Shown here: piece after piece, positions 16,531 to 25,562 of the stretch
Position numbering within the stretch: position 1 is the first letter of the stretch
Layout of the letters: every line of letters begins with the position of its first letter
Assembly (NCBI GenBank): GCA_963837005.1
Contig: CAWIMC010000001.1
Location: forward strand, 1,116,001-1,180,000
DNA length: 64,000 bases
From: CALDTK01 sp963837005
Lineage (GTDB): Bacteria > Bacteroidota > Bacteroidia > Chitinophagales > Saprospiraceae
Direction of reading: 5' to 3'
The notes under the pieces: model-generated
Seen by the model: the letters and a program-made list of their open reading frames with translations, nothing else
Database searches by the model: none
What the model was told of the DNA's origin: nothing
Made by a program: the position numbers and the translations under genes

Positions 16531-17304
16531 TTATTCCCTCTGTACGACTTCAAAGGCTGGGTCGTTAACGTCCCAATCCCACACCAGGCCGCGGGCATTG
16601 CCGGCGACGCGAGTCGAGTCCCAGAGGTGATCGACGAGCCAGAGGGCGGGCTCGTAGCTCATTGCTCCGCCGACGCTCGTGAGGTATTTGCCATCGATTA
16701 CGAGGCGCTTGTCGTCGCGAACGGTAACGTTAGGGAAGGTTCTGGCGAAAGCCGCCCGGTCGGCGGGGAAGGTTGTCGCGGTGCGCCCGTTGAGCTGCCC
16801 GGTCTGCGCTAGCGCGAAGGCTCCGTCACAGACGGTGATGACCCACTCCGCCCCACCGGCCACGCGAGCGATGTAGTTGATGTATGCGGTATCGGCGAGG
16901 TCCCGACCGAGACTCCCTTCCGTACTCGGGACGACGACGATGTCGGGCCGCGGGGCCGTCGCAAAACTAAAGTGCGGATCGATGCGCAAGCCTTCGAAGG
17001 TGACGAAGGCCGACCCGGTCGCGTTGACGATGAAGGGCGCGATGTAGTCCATCGAGTCGCGGTAGATAGTGTGGTGGAGGACGTCGTAAGGGGCCATGAG
17101 CTCGGAGTTGTAGACTCCCTCAGCCACCACGAAGGCAGCTGTACGTATACGTGCACCCGGAGCGCCGTGGAGGGTGTTGGGCGAAATAAGTGGAGTCACT
17201 ACCTCGGCCACCGAAGCTTGGCTCGCGGGACCGAACTCGCGCCAGAGCCGCAGGGCAATCAGACAGATGAGCACGCCGTAGAAGACCTTACGCCAGTTGG
17301 ACAT
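16531..17304 (-). CDS. DJ-1/PfpI family protein with N-terminal membrane anchor
   Basis: About 257 residues from ATG at 17304; a longer frame to 17484 overlaps the ferredoxin gene and is rejected. The N-terminus MSNWRKVFYGVLICLIALRLW is a membrane anchor. The rest is a DJ-1/PfpI domain: RTAAFVVAEGVYNSELMAPYD, PDIVVVPSTEG, and the nucleophile elbow VCDGAFALAQTG with its Cys. Family members are glyoxalases, amidases, proteases or regulators; which applies here cannot be said. It overlaps the ferredoxin stop (17288) by 17 bases, so it is part of the same operon. The role in prenylquinol metabolism is not obvious. Confidence 0.8.
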   Translation of the reverse strand: MSNWRKVFYGVLICLIALRLWREFGPASQASVAEVVTPLISPNTLHGAPGARIRTAAFVVAEGVYNSELMAPYDVLHHTIYRDSMDYIAPFIVNATGSAFVTFEGLRIDPHFSFATAPRPDIVVVPSTEGSLGRDLADTAYINYIARVAGGAEWVITVCDGAFALAQTGQLNGRTATTFPADRAAFARTFPNVTVRDDKRLVIDGKYLTSVGGAMSYEPALWLVDHLWDSTRVAGNARGLVWDWDVNDPAFEVVQRE

Positions 17305-17521
17305 CGGCGGTGGCGTTGGCCTCGGGGGCGTTGATGTGGGCAATCGTAAAGACGGGGCAGATGTCCTCGCAGGCCATACAGGCGATGTCGCAGACTTCCC
17401 CCACGGCGATGGTGTCGAACTCGGACACGAAGCCAGCGGGCTGCGGACAAACGGCCACGCAGGCACCGCAGTTGATGCAGGCATTCCAGCCGATGGAAAA
17501 GACGACGGGGGGGTGTTTCAT
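17288..17521 (-). CDS. Two [4Fe-4S]-type ferredoxin
   Basis: 77 residues. Two cysteine clusters are visible: CINCGACVAVCPQPAG (CxxCxxxCxxxCP type) and CDIACMACEDICPVF. This is a small soluble electron carrier. Some archaeal geranylgeranyl reductases take electrons from a ferredoxin encoded beside them (described for Methanosarcina). Here the geranylgeranyl reductase gene is immediately upstream on the same strand, 110 bases away, so this protein is its likely reductant. The gap holds inverted CAGTTCTC-type repeats. Confidence 0.87.
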   Translation of the reverse strand: MKHPPVVFSIGWNACINCGACVAVCPQPAGFVSEFDTIAVGEVCDIACMACEDICPVFTIAHINAPEANATADVQLA

Positions 17522-17525
17522 GTTG

Positions 17526-17633
17526 GCAGTTCTCAGTTTTTTACAGTTCTCAGTTTACAGTTGTTTAATTCTCAGGTCTCGTCCGCGCACTTACGACATG
17601 CAACTGAGAACTGAAAACTGTGAATTGAGAACT
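17526..17633. repeat. Inverted cluster of CAGTTCTCAGTT-type repeats
   Basis: Positions 17526-17575 hold repeated GCAGTTCTCAGTTTT / ACAGTTCTCAGTTTACAGTT. Positions 17600-17633 hold the reverse complement form (CAACTGAGAACTGAAAACTG). The two halves could pair as a long imperfect hairpin between the reductase and ferredoxin genes. Confidence 0.75.
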
Positions 17634-18825
17634 AAATCTTCTTGTATTCTGAGTTTGGTGAAAAGTAGCTGCTCATGGTGCCGTACAGCCGCTGGTCGCG
17701 GATCGAGATGTCGTCCTCGCGGAAGATGCTCGACTTCTCGCGGTAGAGCTTCCACATCTTGTCGCCGACGGCGGCGAGCCAGGCGTCTTGGTAGGTGGCG
17801 GTGACCTCGGGGGTGAAGGTCTTGCCGTCGTGGACGGCTTTCGCCAAAACCTGCGCGGCGATACGTCCGCCGCTGAGGGCGGTGTGGATTCCGCCGCCGG
17901 TGATGGGGTTGACGTGCCGGGCGGCGTCGCCGACGAGGATCATGCGGTCGGCGTACTGGGTCGTGAGTGGGGCGGCAAGGGGTACGCCGCCACCCTGAAC
18001 TTCCAAGATTTTAGCTTTCGCAAAACGCTCCTTGAAAAAGCTAGCCTCCATGAATTGCTGAAGGTGCTGTTTTGCCGAAAGGCGGGTGGTGTTAGGAGTG
18101 ACGCCGAGACCGATCTCGGTATAACCGTGTCCCTTCGGGAACACCCACGCATAGCCGCCCGGCGCCCAGGCGTCGCCGGTCACGATCTCCAGGAGGCCAT
18201 TGCTTTCGACGCCGTCGCAGACGTACTGTAGGCAGGCGGCGAGTTCGCCGTTCCGGATGTGCGTCCGCAGCCCAGCCCATTTGCCGACTTGGCTCTGGAG
18301 CCCGTCGGCCCCGACGACACAGCGCGTGCGGACGTGCACCAAAGTCTCGTACTGCCGGAGTTGGACGGTGGCCAGGCCATCGTCGTCGCAGGTGTAGCCG
18401 ACGGCTTCGGTCTTGAGGCGGGCTTCGACCCCGGCGCGAATGGCGAGCGTCATGAGGTGCCGATCGAAGCGCCTCCGGTCGACGACGTACCCGAGGGCCG
18501 TGGTCATCGAGCCGCGCCCGTACTCCTCGGCCTTGAGTTCGCGGTAGTCGATCGTGGTTGCCTGCCCGGCGTCGTTGTAGATGCTAAACCCGTGGATGGG
18601 CGTCTGGACGAAGTCCGCGTTGACCTCGATGCCGACCTCTTCGAGGGCGTGTCGACTCACGGCCCCGGAGCACTGGATCGGAGCGCCGAGCTCCTGGCGT
18701 TTGTCGACGAGCAAGACGCTGCACCCGGTCTGCGCGAGGAGTCGCGCGGTGGTACTCCCGGCCGGACCGGCCCCGACGACGACGATGTCAAAGAATTCTT
18801 CCACGGGCACATGATACGATGGCAC
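17632..18825 (-). CDS. Geranylgeranyl reductase family flavoprotein
   Basis: 397 residues. FAD-binding GxGxxG at about residues 18-23 (IVVVGAGPAGSTTARLLA), the family motif GAPIQCSGAVS, and the second FAD motif ILVGDAARHVNPITGGGIH. These match the ChlP / digeranylgeranylglycerophospholipid reductase family, which saturates isoprenoid double bonds, for example geranylgeranyl to phytyl. The overall look is closer to archaeal-type members. Upstream position in the operon, with a ferredoxin, prenyltransferase and two tocopherol-type methyltransferases, suggests it supplies or reduces the side chain. It contains one exact hairpin core (VLAKA, 17836), one GCC/GGC variant (18069) and one short variant (18014). 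Confidence 0.86.
   Translation of the reverse strand: MPSYHVPVEEFFDIVVVGAGPAGSTTARLLAQTGCSVLLVDKRQELGAPIQCSGAVSRHALEEVGIEVNADFVQTPIHGFSIYNDAGQATTIDYRELKAEEYGRGSMTTALGYVVDRRRFDRHLMTLAIRAGVEARLKTEAVGYTCDDDGLATVQLRQYETLVHVRTRCVVGADGLQSQVGKWAGLRTHIRNGELAACLQYVCDGVESNGLLEIVTGDAWAPGGYAWVFPKGHGYTEIGLGVTPNTTRLSAKQHLQQFMEASFFKERFAKAKILEVQGGGVPLAAPLTTQYADRMILVGDAARHVNPITGGGIHTALSGGRIAAQVLAKAVHDGKTFTPEVTATYQDAWLAAVGDKMWKLYREKSSIFREDDISIRDQRLYGTMSSYFSPNSEYKKI
17836..17850 (-). repeat. GTTTT-GNRA mini-hairpin, exact core
   Basis: Sense in the geranylgeranyl reductase gene, read VLAKA. Confidence 0.9.
18069..18083 (+). repeat. GTTTT-GNRA mini-hairpin, stem GCC/GGC
   Basis: Antisense in the geranylgeranyl reductase gene; protein reads LSAKQ. 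Confidence 0.8.
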
Positions 18826-18887
18826 GGGGCCGCAACGCGCGAGGCGTGCGGAATGATCAAAAAGGACGCTACATTTGCCGCCGCTCC

Positions 18888-18962
18888 GGTCTGCTAGCTC
18901 AGTTGGTTTAGAGCGCTCGCCTCACACGCGAGAGGTCACTGGTTCGAATCCAGTGCGGACCA
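18888..18962 (+). tRNA. tRNA-Val (anticodon CAC)
   Basis: The acceptor stem pairs GGTCTGC (18888-18894) with GCGGACC (18955-18961) including one G-T pair; the discriminator base is A. D-arm TAGCTCAGTTGGTTTAGAGC, anticodon stem CTCGC/GCGAG around loop CTCACAC (anticodon CAC), and T-arm loop GGTTCGAATCC are all present. CCA is not encoded. Confidence 0.95.
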
Positions 18963-18975
18963 CACGCCCCTATCG

Positions 18976-19017
18976 CACCCGCGTTCCGACCTGTACGGAG
19001 CGCGGGTGTTGTGTTTT
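18976..19017 (+). terminator. Rho-independent terminator of tRNA-Val
   Basis: Stem CACCCGCG (18976-18983) pairs with CGCGGGTG (19001-19008), extended by TCCG/CGGA inside, followed by TTGTGTTTT. The T-tract is partly supplied by the GTTTT arm of an exact interspersed hairpin at 19013. Confidence 0.8.
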
Positions 19018-19027
19018 GGCGAAAGCC
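19013..19027 (+). repeat. GTTTT-GNRA mini-hairpin, exact core
   Basis: Intergenic, joined to the tRNA-Val terminator; its GTTTT arm is the terminator T-tract. Confidence 0.9.
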
Positions 19028-19123
19028 GCGTTCACCTATTGGCTCGGCTCCGATAAGCGTTTACCTTGCTGTCGGTCTGTCTTGCAGAGAGATCACAGCC
19101 CCACGTTTTAATTCCCGCCTCCC

Positions 19124-22100
19124 GTGAAGCAGACCCTACCCCTCCTCCTCCTCGTCGTCGGTTTTGGCGCAAGCCCGGCGCTCGCACAGTTTAAAGCAGG
19201 CTTCGGCGAACCGCGTCCCTCCGCTCAGGCTGCGGACCTAGCGCCCCTGCTGGCGAGACTAAAGCTCTATCCGACGCCTCGTCAAGTACCGACTGCCCCC
19301 CCCGTTGCGGAGACGTTCGGCAGCTACCGAACGCTGGAACTCCAAGCTCCAACTCCGGTAAAGTCGACGCTGGTGATGCCCGCGGCCAAAGGGAAACCTA
19401 CAGACACGGAGAGTGTCAACTATGTAGAGGTTGCCGCGACTGTTAAATACAGTGCCCTTAGCGGTGAAGAAGCCGCGAGGGCGCAACTCGCCAACGTGGA
19501 CTTACCGCTCAAAAACGCGGCCGACCAATTCGTGCTCACTAGCGAGGTCAACGACGCCAACGGTGTGCGTCACCTTCGCGTCCAACAGGTGCACCGCGGC
19601 GTGCCGATCTATGGCGGCGAACTGATTTTGCACCAAGCTACCACCGGTCCGGCGACGGCTACCGGACGTCTCCAGCTTTCGCCAAAACCTGCTGATCTTG
19701 CGCCGGGTTTTGATGCCCACTCCGCTATCGAGCGCAGCTACAGCGCGATGGGCGGGCGCCAGGCCAGGCTAAACTCGCCGGTTGTCGCAGACCACGTCCA
19801 CGTCGACAAGGCCGAGCTGATGCTCTACCCGACTAGCGACGGGCTCCGACTCGTCTACGTCACCGAGGTGGCTCCGAGTCTCGCCGAACATGAGGTCGTC
19901 TTCCTCGATGCCCGCAGTGGCGGAATTATAGATCGCTATTCAAAAGTTTGCCGCCTGGTGAGCGAACTCGACGAGGCATACTTCCGGACGTTGCCTACTC
20001 CCGCTGCCACAGTTTCGAGCGCGAACCCCAGTATTGCTTACGCGCCGACGTTTATGCCGGGTCCTCGCCAAGCAAATGCCGCGGACCTCAACGGCCGAAC
20101 TCGCGCTATCCAGACCTACGAGTCGACCAGTGGCGGCTTCTTCTTGATCGATGCCACGCGACCGATGTGGGTACAGAAGACCAAGATCCCTGGTGACGAG
20201 ACAGGGGCGCTCGTGACGGCAAACGCGCAGGGTACCTACCCCGACAGTTCGTTCAAGGCGAAGTATTCGGACAGCCCCAACAACGCCTGGAGCAACCGCG
20301 CCGAAGTGAGCGCGCACTACAACGGCGAGCAGAGCTATGAGTATTTTCGCACGACGTTTGCACGTAACAGCCTCAATGGGGCTGGCAAGACCATCACGGC
20401 CTTCGTCAACGTCTCCGACGAGAATGGCGCGGCGATGGACAATGCCTTCTATACGAATGGCTTACTGTTTTACGGCAACGGGAGCACCGCCTTCAAATCG
20501 CTGGCGGGTGCGCTCGACGTGGCCGGGCACGAGATGTCACACGGGGTGATCAATTTCTCTGCCGACCTCGAGTACCGCAACGAATCCGGGGCATTAAATG
20601 AGCACTTCGCCGATGTCTTCGGGGCCATGATCGACCGCGAGGACTGGCAACTCGGCGAGGACGTTGTTTTGGCGCAAGCCTTCCCGAGTGGTGCCCTGCG
20701 CGACATGGCCAACCCCCGACAAGGCGGAACCAGCCTCAACGACCGCGGCTACCAGCCTGATCACTACCGGGACATTTACGTCGGGTCACAGGACAACGGC
20801 GGGGTCCACATCAACAGCGGCATCCCGAACCGCGTCTGCTATCTCATCGCACAGACGCTCGGCCGCGCAGACACTGAGCAGCTTTATTATAACGTGCTCA
20901 CCAACTACCTGACGCGGACGTCCAAATTCATTGACATGCGCAACGCGCTCCAGCAGGCGGCCACTGCGAAATACGGGGCTGGCAGCACTCAGCTCAACGC
21001 CGTCATCCTGGCCCTCAACACCGTCGGCATGCCTGGCACTTCTAACGGCGGCGGCGGTACGCAGGAGCCTAACAAGCAGCAAACCAACCCAGGCACGATG
21101 CTCGTCGCCACACAGGATGCGGCCCGGCAGCTCGTCAAGGTCACCGACCTGACAGGTCGCGTCATCATCGACGACATCACGCCCTCGCAGATCCCGCTTA
21201 GTCGGGTGTCGATCAGCGATGACGGAAGTGCGGCCTACCTCGTCACGAGCGACGGAGACATCAACCAAATCAGGATCGACTACACCACCAATACGGTGTC
21301 CGAAAACCTCGTGTCCGGTGACCTCGACAACGACGGCAACGGGGACGTCCGCAACGTGGCGATCTCTCGCGACGGCACCAAGCTGGCCTTCTTGACCAAC
21401 GACTTGGACGCCCGCGTGTACGTCCTGAATCTGGCGACCTCGAGGTCCCAATCCTTCGAACTCTACACACCAGGATCAAACGGCGAGCGTGTGCGGACGG
21501 TCGACTACGCCGACGTTTTGGAGTGGGACTACTACGGACAGAACATCATCTTCGACGGGCTCAATACCGTGCAGGGGAACGGAGGCTTCTCCATCGAGAA
21601 CTGGGACATTGGCATCCTCAATGTTTTCGACGGGGCTGGCAATTTCTCGAAGGGCGAGGTGCTCAAACTGTTCGGCACCCTAGAGGAGGGGACCAGCATC
21701 GGCAACCCTACGCTGGCCAAAAACTCCGAGCAGATCATGGCTTTCGATCTCGTCAACGGCAGCGGCGACTACTTCACGCTGGCCACCAACCTGATCACGG
21801 GCGACAACAAGACGATTTGGTCCGGGTCGGACCTCGGCTGGCCGAGCTACACCGCCGACGATAAGGCCATCGTATTCAATGCACAGACGACGACCGGGGA
21901 GGGTATAATCGGCATTCGCGAAGTAGGTCCCGACAAGATCACGGTGAGTGCGGAGGCCCGCGGATTGATTGGCGATGCCTACCGCGCTACGGCCTTCGCG
22001 AATGGCCGACGAGCGATTAGCAGTGGACTCGTAGAACTCTTGTCTGGCAAGTCTTGGTCGGTAGCCCCTAATCCAACTGTCGGGACGGTGCAGGTCTTGC

Positions 22101-22270
22101 GGCGTGCGGACGCACTTGCGAGCGAACTACCTTTCGAGGTATACGACATCAAGGGGGCCAAAGTGCTCACAGCCCCGGGCGATGCGACCGAACTCGACCT
22201 CAGCGGTCTGTCGAGCGGGGTGTATGTAGTGCGGCAGGGCGCGGTGAGCAAGCGAGTGATACGGGAGTAG
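19124..22270 (+). CDS. Secreted M4 (thermolysin-like) metallopeptidase with type IX sorting domain
   Basis: 1048 residues from GTG at 19124. Signal peptide to about residue 21 (SPALAQF). An FTP/PepSY-type propeptide follows (VRHLRVQQVHRGVPIYGGEL). The catalytic domain has HEMSH at about 469-473 and the third zinc ligand Glu493 in ALNEHFADVFG. From about residue 660 are repeated beta-propeller-like stretches (RVSISDDGSAAYLV, VAISRDGTKLAFLT). The end is a type IX C-terminal domain: VAPNPTVGTVQVL, FEVYDIKGAKVL, LDLSGLSSGVYVV. It is therefore exported and surface-attached or released, and degrades extracellular protein. It ends 8 bases from the convergent valS end. Two GCAA-loop hairpins lie in sense, one in the signal peptide. 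Confidence 0.92.
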   Translation: MKQTLPLLLLVVGFGASPALAQFKAGFGEPRPSAQAADLAPLLARLKLYPTPRQVPTAPPVAETFGSYRTLELQAPTPVKSTLVMPAAKGKPTDTESVNYVEVAATVKYSALSGEEAARAQLANVDLPLKNAADQFVLTSEVNDANGVRHLRVQQVHRGVPIYGGELILHQATTGPATATGRLQLSPKPADLAPGFDAHSAIERSYSAMGGRQARLNSPVVADHVHVDKAELMLYPTSDGLRLVYVTEVAPSLAEHEVVFLDARSGGIIDRYSKVCRLVSELDEAYFRTLPTPAATVSSANPSIAYAPTFMPGPRQANAADLNGRTRAIQTYESTSGGFFLIDATRPMWVQKTKIPGDETGALVTANAQGTYPDSSFKAKYSDSPNNAWSNRAEVSAHYNGEQSYEYFRTTFARNSLNGAGKTITAFVNVSDENGAAMDNAFYTNGLLFYGNGSTAFKSLAGALDVAGHEMSHGVINFSADLEYRNESGALNEHFADVFGAMIDREDWQLGEDVVLAQAFPSGALRDMANPRQGGTSLNDRGYQPDHYRDIYVGSQDNGGVHINSGIPNRVCYLIAQTLGRADTEQLYYNVLTNYLTRTSKFIDMRNALQQAATAKYGAGSTQLNAVILALNTVGMPGTSNGGGGTQEPNKQQTNPGTMLVATQDAARQLVKVTDLTGRVIIDDITPSQIPLSRVSISDDGSAAYLVTSDGDINQIRIDYTTNTVSENLVSGDLDNDGNGDVRNVAISRDGTKLAFLTNDLDARVYVLNLATSRSQSFELYTPGSNGERVRTVDYADVLEWDYYGQNIIFDGLNTVQGNGGFSIENWDIGILNVFDGAGNFSKGEVLKLFGTLEEGTSIGNPTLAKNSEQIMAFDLVNGSGDYFTLATNLITGDNKTIWSGSDLGWPSYTADDKAIVFNAQTTTGEGIIGIREVGPDKITVSAEARGLIGDAYRATAFANGRRAISSGLVELLSGKSWSVAPNPTVGTVQVLRRADALASELPFEVYDIKGAKVLTAPGDATELDLSGLSSGVYVVRQGAVSKRVIRE
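19161..19175 (+). repeat. GTTTT-GNRA mini-hairpin, GCAA loop
   Basis: GTTTTGGCGCAAGCC; in the M4 peptidase signal peptide, read GFGAS. Confidence 0.8.
20666..20680 (+). repeat. GTTTT-GNRA mini-hairpin, GCAA loop
   Basis: Sense in the M4 peptidase catalytic domain, read VLAQA. Confidence 0.8.
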
Positions 22271-22277
22271 TTCGGCT

Positions 22278-24979
22278 CTATGCAAAGCCTGCCAAGCTTT
22301 CCTCCAGTGCCGCTACCCTAGCCTGCCCGTCGCTCAACTTCTTGCGCTCCGTCGCGATCACCGCCTCCGGGGCATTGCTCACGAAGCGCTCGTTCGAGAG
22401 CTTCTTCTCGATGCCGGCCACGAAGCCTAGTTGGTGCGCGAGTTCTTTTTCTAACCGCTCCTTTTCCGCGCCCAGGTCTACCGTGTCGGGCAGCGTGAGA
22501 AAGAACTTATCGGTCCCGACCACAAAGCTTACCGCCCCCTCGGGTTCTGTTTTGGCGAAAGCCACCGCACTGACGTTTGCCATCTTCTGGAGCATCTCCG
22601 CCAGACCAGCGTCGGTGACGACGGCATGCGCCTCATTGGTAGACGCAATCGGGAGCTCCTCCCGCGGACTCAAACCCTTCGAACTCCGCTGCTCTCGTAC
22701 CCGACTCACGATGTCCTTTACGGCCTCCACGCGAGCTATTAGACTTTCGTCAAAACTCCCGGCCACAGGCAAGGGCGCCACGCACAAGTCGACCTCGCGC
22801 TCGCCCAACTGGTGCCAGATCTCCTCCGTCACGAAGGGCATGAAGGGGTGCAGCACGTTGACCAGATCGCTGTAGATATCGACGGCCGCCGCCTTTACCT
22901 CCGCCGAGATTGGCTGCTGGTAGTCCGGCTTGATCATCTCCAAAAACCAACCACAGAAGTCCCCCCAGATGAAAGTGTAGAGATTGCCCCAGGCATCGTT
23001 CAGGCGGAAGCTTACGTAGTCCGCTTTCGACCTGTTTTAGCGTAAGCGACATCTTTTGCCTAATCCAGTCGATGGCGAGCGTTTCGACGGCCCCGGCGGG
23101 CGCGTCGCTGGTCTCCCACATGTCGATCAGCTTCAAGGCGTTCCACATTTTATTGCAGAACATCTTGCCCTGGTTGCAGAGCTGGCTCTCGTCGAGGGCC
23201 TGCTTGGTCTTTGGATCGATCGGCGCGTCGAAAATGATGTCGCCGCCAGCGCTCGCCGCGCTCAACATCCCGTAGCGCACGCCGTCGGCTCCGTACTTAT
23301 CGAGCAGCGCCAGCGCATCCGGCGAGTTACCGAGACTCTTCGACATCTTACGCTTCTGCGCATCGCGCACCATACCCGTCCAGTACACATGCTTGAATGG
23401 CATCTCGCCCGTGTACTCAGAGCCCGCCATCATCATGCGCGCCACCCAGAGGTAGATGATGTCCCAGCCGGTGACCAGGACACGTCGGTCGGGTAGTAGT
23501 AGTCCAACTCCGCCCTGTGCGCCGGGTCGAATCCGTCGAAGACGCTGATGGGCCAGAGCCAACTCGAGAACCAGGTGTCGAGCACGTCCTCGTCCTGGTG
23601 TAAATCGGCGAGCGTGAGGTGGTCGCCGAGGGCGGCTTTCGCCAAAACGAGCGCCTCCTCGACATTTGGCGCCACGAAAGGCTGTGCGTCCTCGCCCTCG
23701 GCACCGGCCACGAACCACGCCGGGATGCGGTGCCCCCACCACAACTGCCGCGAGATGCACCAGTCGCGCACCTTATCTGGCCCCACCCACTGCCGGAACA
23801 TGTTGAAGAAATGCGGCGGATGGAATGCTGTCTCACCCCCGGGATTGCCCTCCCGCTCGACACCTGCCATTGCCTTCGCTGCGAACTCGTCCATCTTGAC
23901 GAACCACTGTAGCGTCAATCGCGGCTCCACCACAGCGCCGGTCCGCTCCGAGCGACCGACGCTCGTATCGTAGTCCTCAATCTTGACCAGCACCCCATCC
24001 TGCGTCGAGTTGTTTGGCCGCCAGTTTGCGCGCCTTCTCGCGGTCGACGCCGACGAAGATGCCGGCCGCCTCTGCGATGGTGCCGTCGGCGTTAAGGATG
24101 TCGATAACTTCGAGCTCATGGCGCTTGCCTACCTCGTGGTCATTGACATCGTGGGCCGGGGTAATTTTGAGGGCACCCGTTCCAAACTCGCGGTCGACGT
24201 AATCATCGGCGATAATAGGCGCCGTGCGATTGGTGAGCGGCACGTGGACGCGCTTGCCGACCAGATGCTTGTAGCGGTCGTCCTCCGGGTGGACGGCCAC
24301 GGCCGAGTCGCCCATGATCGTCTCCGGGCGCACGGTGGCGATGGTGAGGTATTCATCTGAGCCCTCCACTTTGTAGCGGACGTGGTACAACGGTCGCCGC
24401 TCATCCGTATGAATGACTTCCTCGTTCGAGAGTACGGTCTGCGCCTCCGGGTCCCAATTCGTCATCCGCAGGCCGCGGTAGAGCTTGCCCTTGTTAAATA
24501 GATCGACGAAAACCTTCGTGACCGCCTCACTCAAACTCGGCTCCATCGTGAAGCGCGTCCGACTCCAGTCGCAGGAGGCCCCGAGGCGCTGCAGTTGGTT
24601 GAGGATGATACCGCCGAACTCCTCCTTCCACTCGAAGGCTTTCGCCAAAAACTCCTCGCGCGTGAGGTCGGACTTCTTGATGCCTTGCTCGCGGAGGCGC
24701 TTGACCACCTTGGCCTCCGTCGCGATCGAGGCATGATCGGTGCCCGGCACCCAGCAGGCGTTCTTACCAGACTTACGGGCGTGGCGGATGAGGATGTCCT
24801 GGACGGTGTTGTTGAGCAGGTGCCCCATGTGGAGCACGCCCGTGACGTTAGGCGGCGGGATGACGATACGTGTAGGCCTCGCGCTCGTCGGGGACGCTCG
24901 TGAAGTAGTCCTTCGCGAGCCAGTGGGCGTACCAGCGCGCCTCGGTGGTGGCTGGGTCGTAGTGTTTTGCTAGGGGCAT
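22278..24979 (-). CDS. valS: Valine--tRNA ligase, four frameshifts as read
   Basis: Four frames are needed for one class I synthetase. From ATG at 24979: MPLAKHYDPATTEARWYAHW; then HMGHLLNNTVQD (HIGH motif), RKMSKSLGNSPD (KMSKS motif), LEMIKPDYQQPI, and a C-terminal coiled-coil arm ending at 22278. Shifts lie near 24868 (extra base), 23999-24000 (extra base), 23480-23483 (two extra or one missing) and 23020-23035 (one extra). The 2702-base span fits this arithmetic. The enzyme is essential and no second copy is in the window, so either the sequence has errors or a functional copy lies elsewhere. Hairpin copies: 22549, 23634 exact; 22742 GAC/GTC; 24637 and 23034 imperfect. The fourth frameshift falls close to the imperfect copy at 23034. 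Confidence 0.85.
22549..22563 (+). repeat. GTTTT-GNRA mini-hairpin, exact core
   Basis: Antisense in valS; protein reads AFAKT. Confidence 0.9.
22742..22756 (-). repeat. GTTTT-GNRA mini-hairpin, stem GAC/GTC
   Basis: Sense in valS, read SFDES. Confidence 0.8.
23634..23648 (-). repeat. GTTTT-GNRA mini-hairpin, exact core
   Basis: Sense in valS, read VLAKA. Confidence 0.9.
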
Positions 24980-25129
24980 GGGGGGCGCGAAGGTAGGGCG
25001 GGGCTCTAAACTGCTATCTGAAACCGGGATGCAGAGTTCGTCGTCGAGACAATGGGGTTGAGGACCCGCCGCCGTGTTCGCAGAGAGCGCAGAGTTCAGT
25101 TCGCGCAGTCTGTGCGACCTGTGCCCGAC

Positions 25130-25336
25130 CTACAGATCAGAATCGCTAAGCCCGATCGCTTTCATAAGAGAGCGCTGCGTCCCTGGCCGGAGATCACGAT
25201 TTGCGTGAATCGGGATCGTGAGTATTCTCGTTTCGCCCTCCTTCGAATACGTGTGGTGACTACCCGTCACATGGTCGAGCACCCAACCGCGCTTATTGGC
25301 TAGCTTAGCTAAGCGTTTGCCAGATATCGTTTTCAC
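25130..25336 (-). CDS. hicA: HicA-type toxin (YcfA family)
   Basis: 68 residues: a small double-stranded-RNA-binding-like fold. The active-site context GSHHTYSKEGETR contains the conserved His of HicA mRNA interferases. It cleaves mRNA when not bound by HicB. The start overlaps the hicB stop by 4 bases (25333-25336). The order antitoxin first, toxin second differs from the classic E. coli hicAB but is common in other genomes. Confidence 0.87.
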   Translation of the reverse strand: MKTISGKRLAKLANKRGWVLDHVTGSHHTYSKEGETRILTIPIHANRDLRPGTQRSLMKAIGLSDSDL

Positions 25337-25557
25337 AGCGAGACTTCCATACGCTTAGTCAACGCGCCATTACTCTCGTGAGCGAACTCAGCTGTCCTCC
25401 GTTTAGACGCTACGGCAAGCCAGCTTTCAACGGCGTCATTGATGTTGGAAAGCAACTCATCATAGGTATCGCCCTCCGTCACGCACCCCGGTAGGGCAGG
25501 AACTTCAGCCCAGTACCCACCGTCGGCCTCTTCGTGGATGATGACTTCTATCTTCAT
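25333..25557 (-). CDS. hicB: HicB-type antitoxin, short form
   Basis: 74 residues with the HicB partial RNase H-like fold: IHEEADGGYWAEVPALPGC, then TEGDTYDELLSNINDAVESW. It should bind and block HicA. No C-terminal helix-turn-helix or ribbon-helix-helix DNA-binding domain is visible; the residues after about 52 are not recognisable. Autoregulation by DNA binding, typical of longer HicB proteins, may thus be absent. It lies 6 bases downstream of the lysA end on the same strand. Confidence 0.87.
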   Translation of the reverse strand: MKIEVIIHEEADGGYWAEVPALPGCVTEGDTYDELLSNINDAVESWLAVASKRRTAEFAHESNGALTKRMEVSL

Positions 25558-25562
25558 AGCCG

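Noticed and set aside
22750..23760. Long minus-strand reading frames within valS as separate genes
   Set aside because: They are pieces of one synthetase linked by frameshifts; HIGH, KMSKS and anticodon-domain motifs fall in successive frames.
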